From: Algisphaera agarilytica
GTDB lineage: Bacteria > Planctomycetota > Phycisphaerae > Phycisphaerales > Phycisphaeraceae
Length of the DNA stretch: 64,000 nucleotides
Reading direction: 5' to 3'
NCBI RefSeq assembly: GCF_014207595.1
Contig: NZ_JACHGY010000001.1
Coordinates: forward strand, 930,001-994,000
Part shown: positions 54,265 through 61,953 of the stretch, piece after piece
Layout of the letters: every line of letters starts with the position of its first letter
Position numbering within the stretch: position 1 is the stretch's first letter
The notes under the pieces: generated by a model
What the model was told of the DNA's origin: nothing
The model's database searches: none
The model's input: only the letters and a program-made list of their open reading frames with translations
Translations under genes and position numbers: made by a program

Positions 54265-54900
54265 ATGGCCGATGCGGGTTCGTTTTGGGACAAGATTGCC
54301 GAGGGGTATGACAAGGGGTCGCGGAACAAGGGGCCGAATTATGCGGCGCGGTTGGAGCGGGCCCAGGCGGTGTTTTCGCCGGAAGGCCGGGTGTTGGATG
54401 TGGGGTGTGCCTCGGGGGAGATCACGCTGGACCTGGCGGCGCACTGCGGGTCGATCCTGGGGATCGATCTGGGTGGGCGGATGATCGAGATGGCCAAGGC
54501 GAAGGTGCAGGAGCGCGGGGTGGAGAACGCCGAGTTCATGGCCATCGATCTGATGGATTCCGCGTTGCCGGTGCCGGAGGGTGGTTACGACGCGGTGACG
54601 ATTTACAGCGTGTTTCACCTGGTGCCGGACGTGGAGGGGTTTGTCGAGCGGGTGCACGCGGTGCTGAAGCCCGGCGGGCATGTGCTGTGCGAGACGCCCT
54701 GCCTGGGCGACTGGATGTGGTTTTGGGGGTTGGCGATCGGCGCGGCGAAGCTGTTGGGCAAGGCCCCGGCGATCGTGCATCGGCTGAAGGCGGATGACCT
54801 CGAAGCGATGCTGCGCGACGCGGGGTTCGAGGTGCTGGATCGGAACATCTACAACCCCAAGAGCGGGCAGGTGTGCATGTTGGCGCGGAAGGCGGGGTGA
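54265..54900 (+). CDS. Class I SAM-dependent methyltransferase
   Basis: About 211 residues. SAM-binding motif I is VLDVGCASGEITLDLA, followed by ILGIDLGGRMIEMAKAKVQ; SVFHLVPDVEGFVERVHAVL and LKPGGHVLCETP complete the Methyltransf_11 core. WFWGLAIGAAKLLGKAPAIV is a hydrophobic segment that may contact a lipid or quinone substrate. A GAAGGAG six to ten bases before the ATG at 54265 fixes the start. It is a lone gene flanked by repeats and a bidirectional terminator. Confidence 0.85.
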   Translation: MADAGSFWDKIAEGYDKGSRNKGPNYAARLERAQAVFSPEGRVLDVGCASGEITLDLAAHCGSILGIDLGGRMIEMAKAKVQERGVENAEFMAIDLMDSALPVPEGGYDAVTIYSVFHLVPDVEGFVERVHAVLKPGGHVLCETPCLGDWMWFWGLAIGAAKLLGKAPAIVHRLKADDLEAMLRDAGFEVLDRNIYNPKSGQVCMLARKAG

Positions 54901-54916
54901 GGGTGGTTGGTAAGAC

Positions 54917-54946
54917 AATGCCCGGGGGTGGCGACGCCCGGGCATT
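54917..54946. terminator. Bidirectional terminator, methyltransferase/prepilin
   Basis: A ten-base stem AATGCCCGGG / CCCGGGCATT with a ten-base loop lies between the convergent ends of the methyltransferase and prepilin genes. Confidence 0.75.
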
Positions 54947-54970
54947 CGAGTACAGGATTGTTTTGCGCGG

Positions 54971-55453
54971 CTAGAGGCCGCGGTTGAGCAGGTCGGGGTC
55001 GTTGGCCCAGATCTGGCCGGTGGAGGGGAGGTAGAGCCAGGCGATGGGGGTGGGATACGTGGTGTTGGGCGGGGCCGCGATGGTTGCCACGACGGTGCTG
55101 CCGGCTTGGGGGCCGGACTTGAGTTCGGGGATGGCGTGGACGTACGGGCCGAAGGGGTAGAGTTCGGACGGCGCTTCACTGGTTGAGCCGGCGGCATTGG
55201 AATAGAGAGTCAACGAGTTGACCAGGCCCATGCCCCCGGGGTAGTTGCCGTTGTGCTCGGCGGCGTACATGTCCAAAGCCTGGCGCAGGACCGCGAGGTC
55301 GGCGAGGGTGGCGTTCTCACTCGCGGCGGAGGCGCCCCGGCTGAAGCGCGGGATCGCGATCGCGGCGAGCAGGCCCACGATCACCACCACGATGATCAGC
55401 TCCACCAGACTAAAACCACGGCTCAGCGGTTTGCCCTGTCTCACGTTGCTCAT
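54971..55453 (-). CDS. Type II/IV prepilin-like protein
   Basis: About 160 residues. The class III prepilin leader MSNVRQGKPLSRGFSLVEL, cleaved after glycine with phenylalanine as first mature residue and glutamate at +5, is followed by the hydrophobic helix IIVVVIVGLLAAIAIPRF. The globular part has ENATLADLAVLRQALDMYAA. It resembles GspG-like pseudopilins and planctomycete DUF1559-like or G-type proteins. The ATG at 55453 sits directly before the leader. No secretion machinery is encoded nearby, so it must use a general assembly system from elsewhere. Confidence 0.85.
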   Translation of the reverse strand: MSNVRQGKPLSRGFSLVELIIVVVIVGLLAAIAIPRFSRGASAASENATLADLAVLRQALDMYAAEHNGNYPGGMGLVNSLTLYSNAAGSTSEAPSELYPFGPYVHAIPELKSGPQAGSTVVATIAAPPNTTYPTPIAWLYLPSTGQIWANDPDLLNRGL

Positions 55454-55566
55454 GGGGAAGAAGCCCGAGGGTGCCGATGGCAGTAAACGCGGAAACGCGA
55501 ACCCCCTAATCCCTTTATCGTGCGGATTTGGTGGTGGCTTAAGCCGGCCGGGGCGAGGGGCGGACG

Positions 55567-55908
55567 TTACGGGTTGTCGTTGAAATTCGGATCGAGGCGG
55601 CGGGCCTGGATCCACTCGGCGAGTTGGACGTCGGTGCGGCTGGGTCGGCTGTGGATCGCGTCGTCTCGGCCGAGACGCCAGGCGTCGCCCTCGAAGCCGG
55701 GCACGTCGCCGAGCCCGTAGCCCGCGCGGGTCCCCATCTGCAGGGCCTGCACATCGAAGTAGCCCTGGTCGTAGCCCCGGCGGGCGAGGTGCTGGGCCTG
55801 GTCGTCGGTGAGCTCAGATAAGCCGGGCGGCCCCGCGCCGCAGCCGGGCAGCAGCGTGATGAGGAGCAGGGTCGGGAGGCCGAGGGCGAGGGGGTGGCGG
55901 AGGTGCAT
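55567..55908 (-). CDS. Small predicted lipoprotein
   Basis: About 113 residues. The leader MHLRHPLALGLPTLLLITLL ends in a lipobox LPGC, so the mature protein should be lipidated. The mature part has AQHLARRGYDQGYFDVQALQ and a repeat-like GYGLGDVPGFEGDAWRLGRD. It matches no family I can name. The ATG at 55908 is chosen over upstream codons because it starts the signal sequence. It lies between the prepilin and a 630-base non-coding stretch. Confidence 0.7.
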   Translation of the reverse strand: MHLRHPLALGLPTLLLITLLPGCGAGPPGLSELTDDQAQHLARRGYDQGYFDVQALQMGTRAGYGLGDVPGFEGDAWRLGRDDAIHSRPSRTDVQLAEWIQARRLDPNFNDNP

Positions 55909-56210
55909 GCGTGGGGTCCGGGTCGGTGGCGTTGGCCGGGGGTGGAGGCTCGGTTCAACATTATGTCCCGCATCGGGGCGGGGCCAGGTCGAACGGTGAT
56001 GAAGGTCGGGTCGGGTTGAGCCATGACGGCCCGAAGACATTGGCTCGGGAAAACGTTGGAGCGGTGCGCACAGGGTGTCGCACTGAGGCCAAGAAAATAC
56101 GGGGTAAAAAACATTTCTTAACCCTTGTCGTGAAGAGCCTCCGTGAATCTGGCGACGGTGTGGTGCGCATGTGCCCACCGCCCCACCCCTTGATGTGGGG
56201 AACTCGCACC

Positions 56211-56330
56211 GATCCACCACGGAGAGCGCGGAGGCACGGAGACACGGAGAAGAACAATGATTGAGCGTCAGTACCCATGGCTTCTGCCTTCCTCCGTGCC
56301 TCCGTGTCTCTCAAACTCCGTGGTGGATCG
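56211..56330. repeat. CACGGAGGCACGGAG-type inverted repeat
   Basis: Left arm begins GATCCACCACGGAGAGCGCG and right arm ends CTCCGTGGTGGATC; the inner words GGCACGGAGACACGGAG and CTCCGTGCCTCCGTGTCTC pair. Arms are about 42 bases each, 35 bases apart. This is a form of dispersed repeat found in several bacterial genomes. Confidence 0.75.
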
Positions 56331-56461
56331 AAACGACTTTCAATCAGCCCGCGCGGAGACGGCGTGTTGCAAGCGTGGGAATAGTTGCGGTTACCCCCGA
56401 CAGCAGCCCCAAAGCCCTAGCGATAGGATTGCGGGGCCACGGGCCCCACGCGGCACCCACT

Positions 56462-56488
56462 GGTCTGCTTTTGGTACGGCAGCAGACC
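56462..56488. other. Stem-loop upstream of the DUF442 gene
   Basis: An eight-base perfect stem (GGTCTGCT / AGCAGACC) with an 11-base loop lies 51 bases before the start at 56539. It may be a 5'-UTR structure or a terminator; there is no T-run. Confidence 0.4.
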
Positions 56489-56538
56489 ACCAGACCAGAC
56501 CACCAGTCCCCGACCAACCCCTGAAGGAAGCGTCCGAC

Positions 56539-57012
56539 ATGCCCCCCATCAACCTCGACGACCACGGCCTGGCGGTGCTGGGCCAACCCGATGAAGCGAA
56601 ACTCACCGAGCTGGCCGAGGCGGGGGTGAAGACGGTGATCAACCTGCGGAACGACGGCGAGGACGCGATGCCGATGTCGGTGAAGGAGGAGGGCGAGGTT
56701 TGCGAGCGATTGGGGATGGATTACGTGAGCCTGCCGATGTCGATGCGGCCCCCGGAGCAAGGCGGCGCGGACGGGCGCTTGGCGACGGCGTTTGAGACCG
56801 TGCTGACCGGGGCGCGGGAGCACGGCCCGGTGGCGGTGCACTGCAAGCTGGGTCAGCGGGCGGGGGCGATGGCGCTGATCGCGCTAGCGCGGCATCAGGG
56901 GTGGAACGCCGAGACGGCCCTGGGCGCGGCGGAGGAGCTGGGGCTGGGCGAGGCGGTGAAGCCGGAGAAGCTGCGGGCGTATGTGGTGGCCTGTGTGACG
57001 GATCGAGGGTGA
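56539..57012 (+). CDS. DUF442 (beta-lactamase-hydrolase-like) phosphatase
   Basis: About 157 residues of the tyrosine-phosphatase-like DUF442 family. The fold opens LDDHGLAVLGQPDEAKLTEL and has VKTVINLRNDGEDAM, and the active-site P-loop VAVHCKLGQRAGAMALIAL carries the HCxxGxR signature (His, Cys, Gly, Arg). It should be cytoplasmic and hydrolyse a phosphoester; natural substrates of this family are poorly defined. AAGGA about 12 bases before the ATG supports the start. It is a lone gene ahead of cheV. Confidence 0.82.
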   Translation: MPPINLDDHGLAVLGQPDEAKLTELAEAGVKTVINLRNDGEDAMPMSVKEEGEVCERLGMDYVSLPMSMRPPEQGGADGRLATAFETVLTGAREHGPVAVHCKLGQRAGAMALIALARHQGWNAETALGAAEELGLGEAVKPEKLRAYVVACVTDRG

Positions 57013-57174
57013 GCACGGCCGATAATCCCGCGGAAGATAGGGGAAACCGCCATTAAACGGACCGAGGCGGGGAAGGAGTAAACCCCGCATTCGGGCTGGC
57101 CGATCCGATTCCTAGCGGGTGTGGTCCCGCCCCGTCCGATCACGATCGATCTCCCTCATCCCGAGACCCCGAAC

Positions 57175-58125
57175 ATGCCCACTCCCTCGACCTCGGCCAA
57201 GAACAAAAGCAAAGACATCCTGCTCGAATCGGGGACCAACGAACTCGAGGTGCTGGTCTTCGAGGTAGGCGGCCAACGCTTTGGCGTTAACGTCGCCAAG
57301 GTCCGCGAGGTAATCCTGCACGTGGACGCCATCCCGACCCCCGGCCAGGCCGACACGGTCAAAGGCGTCATCCGCCTGCGCGGCAGCGTGCTGACGGTCG
57401 TGGACCTGCACAAGCAGCTCAACCGTATCCCTAAGCTGGAGGATGAAAACGAGTGGCGCATCATCGTCACCGAGTTCAACGGCGTCACCGCGGCGTTTGA
57501 AGTCGAGGTGGTGGATTCGATCTACCGCTTGTCGTGGGAAGACATCCGCCCCGTGCCCGACTCGGGCGCGAACGGCCACACCGCCGTCACGGGCATGGCC
57601 GAGGTCGGCGAAGAACTCATCATGATGCTCGACTTCGAGTCGATCTACGACACGATCACCAACAACGACAGCCACGCCAAGGCCGCCGCGGTCAACACGA
57701 TGGGCGTTGATCGCAGCAAGCCGCGGATCTGGCTGGCGGAAGACTCAAGCTTCATCCGAGCGTCGATCGAGAAGATGATCCGCGACTCGGGCTTCGAGCA
57801 GTTCACCGCCTACCGCAACGGGCAGGAAGCCTGGGAAGCCTTTGCCGAAGCGGTGAAAAACAACTCGCCGCTTCCCGATGTGCTGATCTCGGATATCGAG
57901 ATGCCGCAGATGGACGGGCTGCACCTTTGCAAAAAGGTCAAAGACAACCCCGCCACGTCCAAGATCAAGGTGGTGCTTTACAGCTCCTTGATCACCGCCG
58001 AGACCCGGCACAAAGGCATTGAGGTCGGAGCGGATCAGCAATTCAACAAGCCGAACCTCGAAGACGTGGTGCACACCATCGACGAGTGGATGGCCCAGGC
58101 CGCCGCGGATACGCAAGCCGCGTAA
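57175..58125 (+). CDS. cheV: CheV-type CheW-receiver coupling protein
   Basis: About 316 residues. Residues 1-170 form a CheW-like domain (LVFEVGGQRFGVNVAKVREV, IRLRGSVLTVVDLHKQLN and VVDSIYRLSWEDIRPVPD). Residues 185-310 are a receiver: IWLAEDSSFIRASIEKMI, phospho-acceptor in VLISDIEMPQMDGLHLCKK and the serine/lysine pair in VVLYSSLITAETRHKG and FNKPNL. CheV couples chemoreceptors to CheA and can be phosphorylated. No other chemotaxis gene is in the window. The ATG at 57175 is just upstream of the CheW domain. Confidence 0.93.
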   Translation: MPTPSTSAKNKSKDILLESGTNELEVLVFEVGGQRFGVNVAKVREVILHVDAIPTPGQADTVKGVIRLRGSVLTVVDLHKQLNRIPKLEDENEWRIIVTEFNGVTAAFEVEVVDSIYRLSWEDIRPVPDSGANGHTAVTGMAEVGEELIMMLDFESIYDTITNNDSHAKAAAVNTMGVDRSKPRIWLAEDSSFIRASIEKMIRDSGFEQFTAYRNGQEAWEAFAEAVKNNSPLPDVLISDIEMPQMDGLHLCKKVKDNPATSKIKVVLYSSLITAETRHKGIEVGADQQFNKPNLEDVVHTIDEWMAQAAADTQAA

Positions 58126-58175
58126 CATCGACAAACACCCTGAGCCATCCCGTGACTCGCGACGCCTTGAGGGGT

Positions 58176-58547
58176 TCAGCGTTTCTTACGGCCGAGCTTC
58201 TTGAGCGCCCGGCGGGTGTAGGCCGAGTCGAGCTTCACCAGGTGTTGGCGACGCACGTCCAGCGTGACGTGCCGTTTATACGCGTTCTCCGCGAGGACAA
58301 ACGGCAGGCACACGCCCACGATGCGCAGCGGATCGCCGGCGTCGTGCGGGATGTAGTCGGCCTTGAGCACGCGGTTGTGCGTCTCGCCCGGCGGCGGGTC
58401 TTCGCTGGCGAGCACCTGCAGCGTGACATACGCCACCGTCACCCCATCGCCCACGCGCAGGTCTTCCGCGGCCACCGTCCGCGCGGCCGACAGCTTCAGC
58501 GGCTTGGTCTGCTTGGCTTTTCGTTTTTTGTTTTTCGTCTTGGGCAT
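58176..58547 (-). CDS. Basic hypothetical protein
   Basis: About 123 residues. A lysine-rich tail at the N-terminus (MPKTKNKKRKAKQTKP) and another at the C-terminus (YTRRALKKLGRKKR) flank a beta-rich centre: LSAARTVAAEDLRVGDGVTV and RIVGVCLPFVLAENAYKRHV. The net charge suggests nucleic-acid or ribosome association, but I recognise no domain. It converges with cheV, 50 bases away. The ATG at 58547 opens the basic tail. The coding signal is good. Confidence 0.65.
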   Translation of the reverse strand: MPKTKNKKRKAKQTKPLKLSAARTVAAEDLRVGDGVTVAYVTLQVLASEDPPPGETHNRVLKADYIPHDAGDPLRIVGVCLPFVLAENAYKRHVTLDVRRQHLVKLDSAYTRRALKKLGRKKR

Positions 58548-58848
58548 CGTTCAAACCAGCCTCGCCGCGCAACCGCCAACACGGCCCGCAGCAACGAGGG
58601 AAAATCAATCCGTTCCGATACACGGCGACACCCCAACGGGTATCGCGTGAATTCATCGTTCAGTTTTTTGTGACACACAGCCCCGGGCACTCAACCGTGA
58701 GACGGTCAGGCTCGTTGCCGTGGATTCGAAATGGAAAGCAAAAGTAGACTCATCGCGGTGGCCCTCCGAAAGGGCGAGCCGACAAGATACCCGCGCCCAG
58801 CGCGGGTTCAAGCATCAATCTGAAAACGATTGAGAATTTGCCCCGGCC
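58548..58848. other. Intergenic stretch, mostly featureless
   Basis: No gene is supported. A short hairpin (CCCGCGC / GCGCGGG, 58791-58807) lies near the end of the K+ channel gene but lacks a T-run, so its role is unclear. A 30-residue open frame at 58731 has no supporting signal. Confidence 0.45.
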
Positions 58849-59358
58849 TCAAGGCAAGCCGGCCGGCTCGTCTTCGTTGGCAATCGCCGCGCCCGCGGCG
58901 GGCTTGGCCAGCTTCGACATCGCGACGAAAGTGAACGACGCCGACCAGGCGATCAACACCAGCCCGGCCAACGCCTCGAAGCCCACCATCAACCGCAAGT
59001 AGCCCACCGGCGTGATATCGCCGAAGCCCACGGTCGTGTACACCGCCGCGGAGAAGTAGACCGCGTCGTTGAACGTCCCGTCGTAGACACCCTGCAGCCC
59101 GTGCTCGGAATCGACCATGAAGTGGTAGGCCAACCCGAACAACACGATCTGAAACATATGGGTGAGCAGCAGGCTCAGGACCACCGCGGTCAGTCGGGCC
59201 CAAACGAATCGGCCGGGGAAGCACAGCCGCCTGAGCAGCTCGCGCATCACGACCGCGTGCACGCAGACCGACACCGAGATAATCACGCTGGACAGCGTCA
59301 GCGTCCACAACAACGATGTTTCGGCCAAGAGCACCGGCATCGTTCCTGCGTAGTCCAT
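58849..59358 (-). CDS. Two-TM-type K+ channel (pore-loop protein)
   Basis: About 169 residues. Hydrophobic helices (LLWTLTLSSVIISVSVCVHA and LTAVVLSLLLTHMFQIVLF), then a pore loop with the selectivity filter TTVGFGDITP, then a final helix (LMVGFEALAGLVLIAWSASF). This is the Ion_trans_2 arrangement; no ligand domain is present. The start is uncertain: an upstream GTG at 59397 would add 13 residues. It is the second gene of a pair with the RG-rich gene at 59410, from which it is separated by about 50 bases. Function: K+ conductance across the inner membrane. Confidence 0.85.
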   Translation of the reverse strand: MDYAGTMPVLLAETSLLWTLTLSSVIISVSVCVHAVVMRELLRRLCFPGRFVWARLTAVVLSLLLTHMFQIVLFGLAYHFMVDSEHGLQGVYDGTFNDAVYFSAAVYTTVGFGDITPVGYLRLMVGFEALAGLVLIAWSASFTFVAMSKLAKPAAGAAIANEDEPAGLP

Positions 59359-59409
59359 GAGCGATCCAAACGTGGAAATATTCACCGAGGCCAACACGCC
59401 CCGGGCGGG

Positions 59410-59823
59410 TCACTGGCCGCGCTGTTCGCGCTGAGCTTTGCGCTCGGCCTTGCCCTTGAGGCGGGTCATCGCCGCCTCTTCCAGGGCCTTGAGCCGGACG
59501 AGGGTGTCCTTGGCCTGCTTGATCTTCTCTTCGGGGGCCGCGGGGTCGCGGGCCAGCAGACGCTCGAGCTTCGCATTCATCCGCTGCTGTTCTTCCCTCA
59601 GCGACATGATCTTGACCGCGAGCTTCTCCATGTTCATGGCGTTGATCTTCGCCAGCGACGGCGAAGGCTCACCCAGTAGCATGGGCAGATCGGGCCCGCC
59701 GCGGCCTCCGCCGCGTGGCCGTCCGCCGCCGCCGGAGCCGAAGCTCCTGCCGCCGCGGTTTCCGCCTCCAGAGCTAAATCGGCGACCCCCGGGTCGATTG
59801 GAATTGGGTCGTCGTGGATTCAT
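59410..59823 (-). CDS. RG/GG-rich coiled-coil protein
   Basis: About 137 residues. Residues 10-45 are RG/GG-rich (GGGNRGGRSFGSGGGGRPRG), reminiscent of nucleic-acid-binding RGG boxes. Residues 60-135 are a charged coiled coil (LAVKIMSLREEQQRMNAKLE, KIKQAKDTLVRLKALEEAAM). The C-terminus is basic (KAERKAQREQRGQ). There is no signal peptide or TM helix. The ATG at 59823 begins MNPRRPNSNRPGGRRF. RNA-binding or condensate-type roles are possible but unsupported. It precedes the K+ channel gene. Confidence 0.72.
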   Translation of the reverse strand: MNPRRPNSNRPGGRRFSSGGGNRGGRSFGSGGGGRPRGGGRGGPDLPMLLGEPSPSLAKINAMNMEKLAVKIMSLREEQQRMNAKLERLLARDPAAPEEKIKQAKDTLVRLKALEEAAMTRLKGKAERKAQREQRGQ

Positions 59824-59985
59824 ACCGTGAGTGTAACCGCATCGCCCCGGTTTTGCGGCTCCTCGCCGCGATCCTTCACCAAAGATGAACAAGCGGATCG
59901 GCTTCGGGGCGGACCGCAGCCCGAGGAATAGATTGCCGTGTCGGGGAGTTGGTCTTTCTGATCCCGCGCCTAAGATAAATGAGCC

Positions 59986-60696
59986 ATGTCACACTTCAGA
60001 CTTTCCCCTAACCGCCTGTTCCCCGGAGCCGTTCTCATGCTGCTGACTTGTTTCGCCGGGTTTGCCTGTAGCCGCCCTTCTCATGCCGCGACCGACCTGC
60101 CCGCCCCGGAAGTCGATCTTCAGGTCGAGGCTTCGGAAGAGCCGCAAACCGCCGTCGCCGTGTTGGCCGGCGGGTGCTTCTGGTGCACCGAGGCGGTCTT
60201 CGAAGAGCTCGAGGGCGTGAGCACCGTCGTCTCCGGCTACGCCGGCGGCGCGAACGACGACGCGAACTACAAAGCCGTCAGCGCCGGGATCACCGATCAC
60301 GCCGAGGTTATCGCGATCACCTACGACCCCGCGGTCATCAGCTACGGGCAACTGCTCCAGGTGTTCTTCGCCGTGGCCCACAACCCCACGCACGTGAACC
60401 GCCAGGGCAATGACGTCGGCCGGCAGTACCGCTCGGCCGTGTTCTTCGCCAGCGAAGACGAGAAGCGTGTCGCCGAGGCGTACATCGCCCAGCTCACCGC
60501 CGCCGGCGTGTTCGACGCCCCGATCGCCACCACGCTCGAACCCCTCAAGCGGTTCCACCCCGCCGAGGACTACCACCAGGACTACGCCGCGCTGAACCCG
60601 AACCAGCCGTACGTCGCCTACACCTCGCTGCCCAAGGTCGACAAGCTCCGCAAGCAGTTCCCGGAACTTCTGAAATCAGAAGCTAAGTCGGAGTAA
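59986..60696 (+). CDS. msrA: Peptide methionine sulfoxide reductase MsrA, exported form
   Basis: About 236 residues against about 160-210 for cytoplasmic MsrA. MsrA reduces methionine-S-sulfoxide using a catalytic cysteine, here in [20 protein letters not shown]. The core continues [60 protein letters not shown] and [14 protein letters not shown]. An N-terminal signal ([20 protein letters not shown]) suggests export to the periplasm or lipidation, although the lipobox is poor. The adjacent 127-bp repeat lies downstream. Recycling cysteines beyond GCFWC are not obvious, so the reductant is unknown. Confidence 0.9.
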   Translation: MSHFRLSPNRLFPGAVLMLLTCFAGFACSRPSHAATDLPAPEVDLQVEASEEPQTAVAVLAGGCFWCTEAVFEELEGVSTVVSGYAGGANDDANYKAVSAGITDHAEVIAITYDPAVISYGQLLQVFFAVAHNPTHVNRQGNDVGRQYRSAVFFASEDEKRVAEAYIAQLTAAGVFDAPIATTLEPLKRFHPAEDYHQDYAALNPNQPYVAYTSLPKVDKLRKQFPELLKSEAKSE

Positions 60697-60728
60697 GTCT
60701 GAGTGAGGACTGCGAAATATAAACGGCC

Positions 60729-60855
60729 TTAATCCCCTCTCCCCCCGGGAGAGGGTTAGGGTGAGGGCACTCGCCGTCCACATGTGCCGGGCCCAACGCA
60801 CACGGGCTTTCTGCCTCCCTCACCCCAGCCCTCTCCCGGGGGAGAGGGAGTAAGG
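60729..60855. repeat. 127-bp GGGAGAGGG-type inverted-repeat element, copy 2
   Basis: Same element as 54054-54180, inverted relative to it. Arms ATCCCCTCTCCCCCCGGGAG and CTCTCCCGGGGGAGAGGGAG enclose a loop with GTGGACGGCGAGTGCC-like and GTGTGCGTTGGGC-like words when read on the minus strand. It follows msrA and may act as its terminator. Confidence 0.75.
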
Positions 60856-60917
60856 CAATGCTCTGGTGCAGATTCCAATCCCCTAAACCCTACGCCTACA
60901 CCTCACCTTCGAGTAAA

Positions 60918-60948
60918 CTCCTGCTTGGTTCGAGCAGGAGTTTTCTTT
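60918..60948 (+). promoter_or_regulatory. Hairpin plus T-run enclosing a Shine-Dalgarno sequence
   Basis: An eight-base perfect stem CTCCTGCT / AGCAGGAG (arms 60918-60925, 60933-60940) with a seven-base loop is followed by TTTTCTTT. It looks like an intrinsic terminator, yet the right arm contains the AGGAG ribosome site of the TTG start at 60947. The structure would hide the site and could also end transcription from upstream. Confidence 0.55.
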
Positions 60949-61480
60949 GAATGGGATTCGTCGAAAAAGTGTGATCACCGCCGCGGCACTCGCCGTGCCG
61001 TTGACGTTTGTGCCGGGCTGTGGCGTCGAGCTGGCCGTGATCGGGGCGGCGGCGTCGGCCGCGTCTCAGGGCGCAGCGGTTTACAAACGCGGCAAGCTCA
61101 CCGGGTCGTGGATGGGGCCGTTCGACCTGGTCGTGGCCGCGGGCGAGATCGCGATGGGCGACCTGGGCTTTGTCATCACCGATTCCAACGGCGACGTTGA
61201 AGAAGGCAAATGGAAAATCGTCGCGGTCGATGAAGACGGCGAGAAAGTCACCATCAAAATCGACCGCAAGACCCACCGCCTCACCGAGTTTCAGATCGAC
61301 GTCACGTGGTTCGGCCAGGAAGCCACCGCCCGCCTCATCCTCAAACGCATGGCGTTGGCGATCGACATCGAGACCTACGAGGACGGCACGGGCAACATCA
61401 TCCGCGCCTACGTCCCGCCGCCGGAGCCCGAGGCGTCAACCGAGCCCGAGCCTGCCCCCCCTTCCGAGGAGACCCCATGA
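60947..61480 (+). CDS. Predicted lipoprotein with DUF3568-like domain
   Basis: About 177 residues from a TTG start with AGGAG six bases upstream. A signal sequence (RKSVITAAALAVPLTFVPGC) ends in a lipobox PGC. Mature residues about 35-140 resemble DUF3568: ASQGAAVYKRGKLTGSW and VEEGKWKIVAVDEDGEKVTI. The tail is proline- and glutamate-rich (PPPEPEASTEPEPAPP). It overlaps the META-domain gene as ATGA and is probably co-regulated with it. The ribosome site lies in a hairpin (60918-60948), so expression may be controlled. Function unknown; likely periplasmic. Confidence 0.78.
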   Translation: MNGIRRKSVITAAALAVPLTFVPGCGVELAVIGAAASAASQGAAVYKRGKLTGSWMGPFDLVVAAGEIAMGDLGFVITDSNGDVEEGKWKIVAVDEDGEKVTIKIDRKTHRLTEFQIDVTWFGQEATARLILKRMALAIDIETYEDGTGNIIRAYVPPPEPEASTEPEPAPPSEETP

Positions 61481-61953
61481 ACTTCGCCCCCGCGTTCTGC
61501 CTTGCCGTGTCGTGCGTCGCTTGCTTCATGTTGGCGGGATGCATCAGCCCCCAGGCCAACGAAGGCGATTGGGAGATCGTCTCCGGGCAAACCTGGAACC
61601 TCACGCGTCTGAACGGCAAAGCGCCGATCACCGCAACCGATGGCAACCTCGAGCCCCTCTCGCTGGAGCTGTCCAACGACGGCCGCGCCGCGGGCTTCGC
61701 CGGGGTCAACCGCTTCTTCGGAAGCTACGAATCGACGCCGCAGGGCGATATCCAATTCGCCGCGCTAGGCGCCACACGCATGTTCAGGGACGACCCCCCT
61801 GGACTGATGGACCAGGAGCAGGCGTTCTTCGAGACGCTCAGCGCGATCGATGCCTACCGACTCCAGGACGGCAATCTGATCCTGCTCAGCGCGGGCAAGA
61901 AACTGCTGGTCTTCGAACCCGCCCCCGAGCAGCCTGCCGCTACTCCCGAATAA
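61477..61953 (+). CDS. META-domain lipoprotein
   Basis: About 158 residues. The leader MNFAPAFCLAVSCVACFMLA ends at a clear lipobox LAGC. The mature protein resembles META/HslJ domains: QTWNLTRLNGKAPITATDGN, LELSNDGRAAGFAGVNRFFG and GATRMFRDDPPGLMDQEQAF. META-domain proteins often act in envelope homeostasis or stress. The ATG overlaps the TGA of the preceding gene (ATGA). The last 14 bases overlap the convergent prepilin gene. Confidence 0.85.
   Translation: MNFAPAFCLAVSCVACFMLAGCISPQANEGDWEIVSGQTWNLTRLNGKAPITATDGNLEPLSLELSNDGRAAGFAGVNRFFGSYESTPQGDIQFAALGATRMFRDDPPGLMDQEQAFFETLSAIDAYRLQDGNLILLSAGKKLLVFEPAPEQPAATPE

Larger units (their letters stand above)
55909..56538. other. Intergenic stretch with two palindromic elements
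   Basis: No gene is supported here. It holds the inverted repeat at 56211-56330 and a stem-loop at 56462-56488, plus short direct repeats of CCAGACCA just before the DUF442 gene. Open frames crossing it are low-complexity and lack family signatures. Confidence 0.55.

Noticed and set aside
58731-58823. 30-residue open frame upstream of the K+ channel end
   Set aside because: No ribosome site, no conservation evidence and a hairpin within it.
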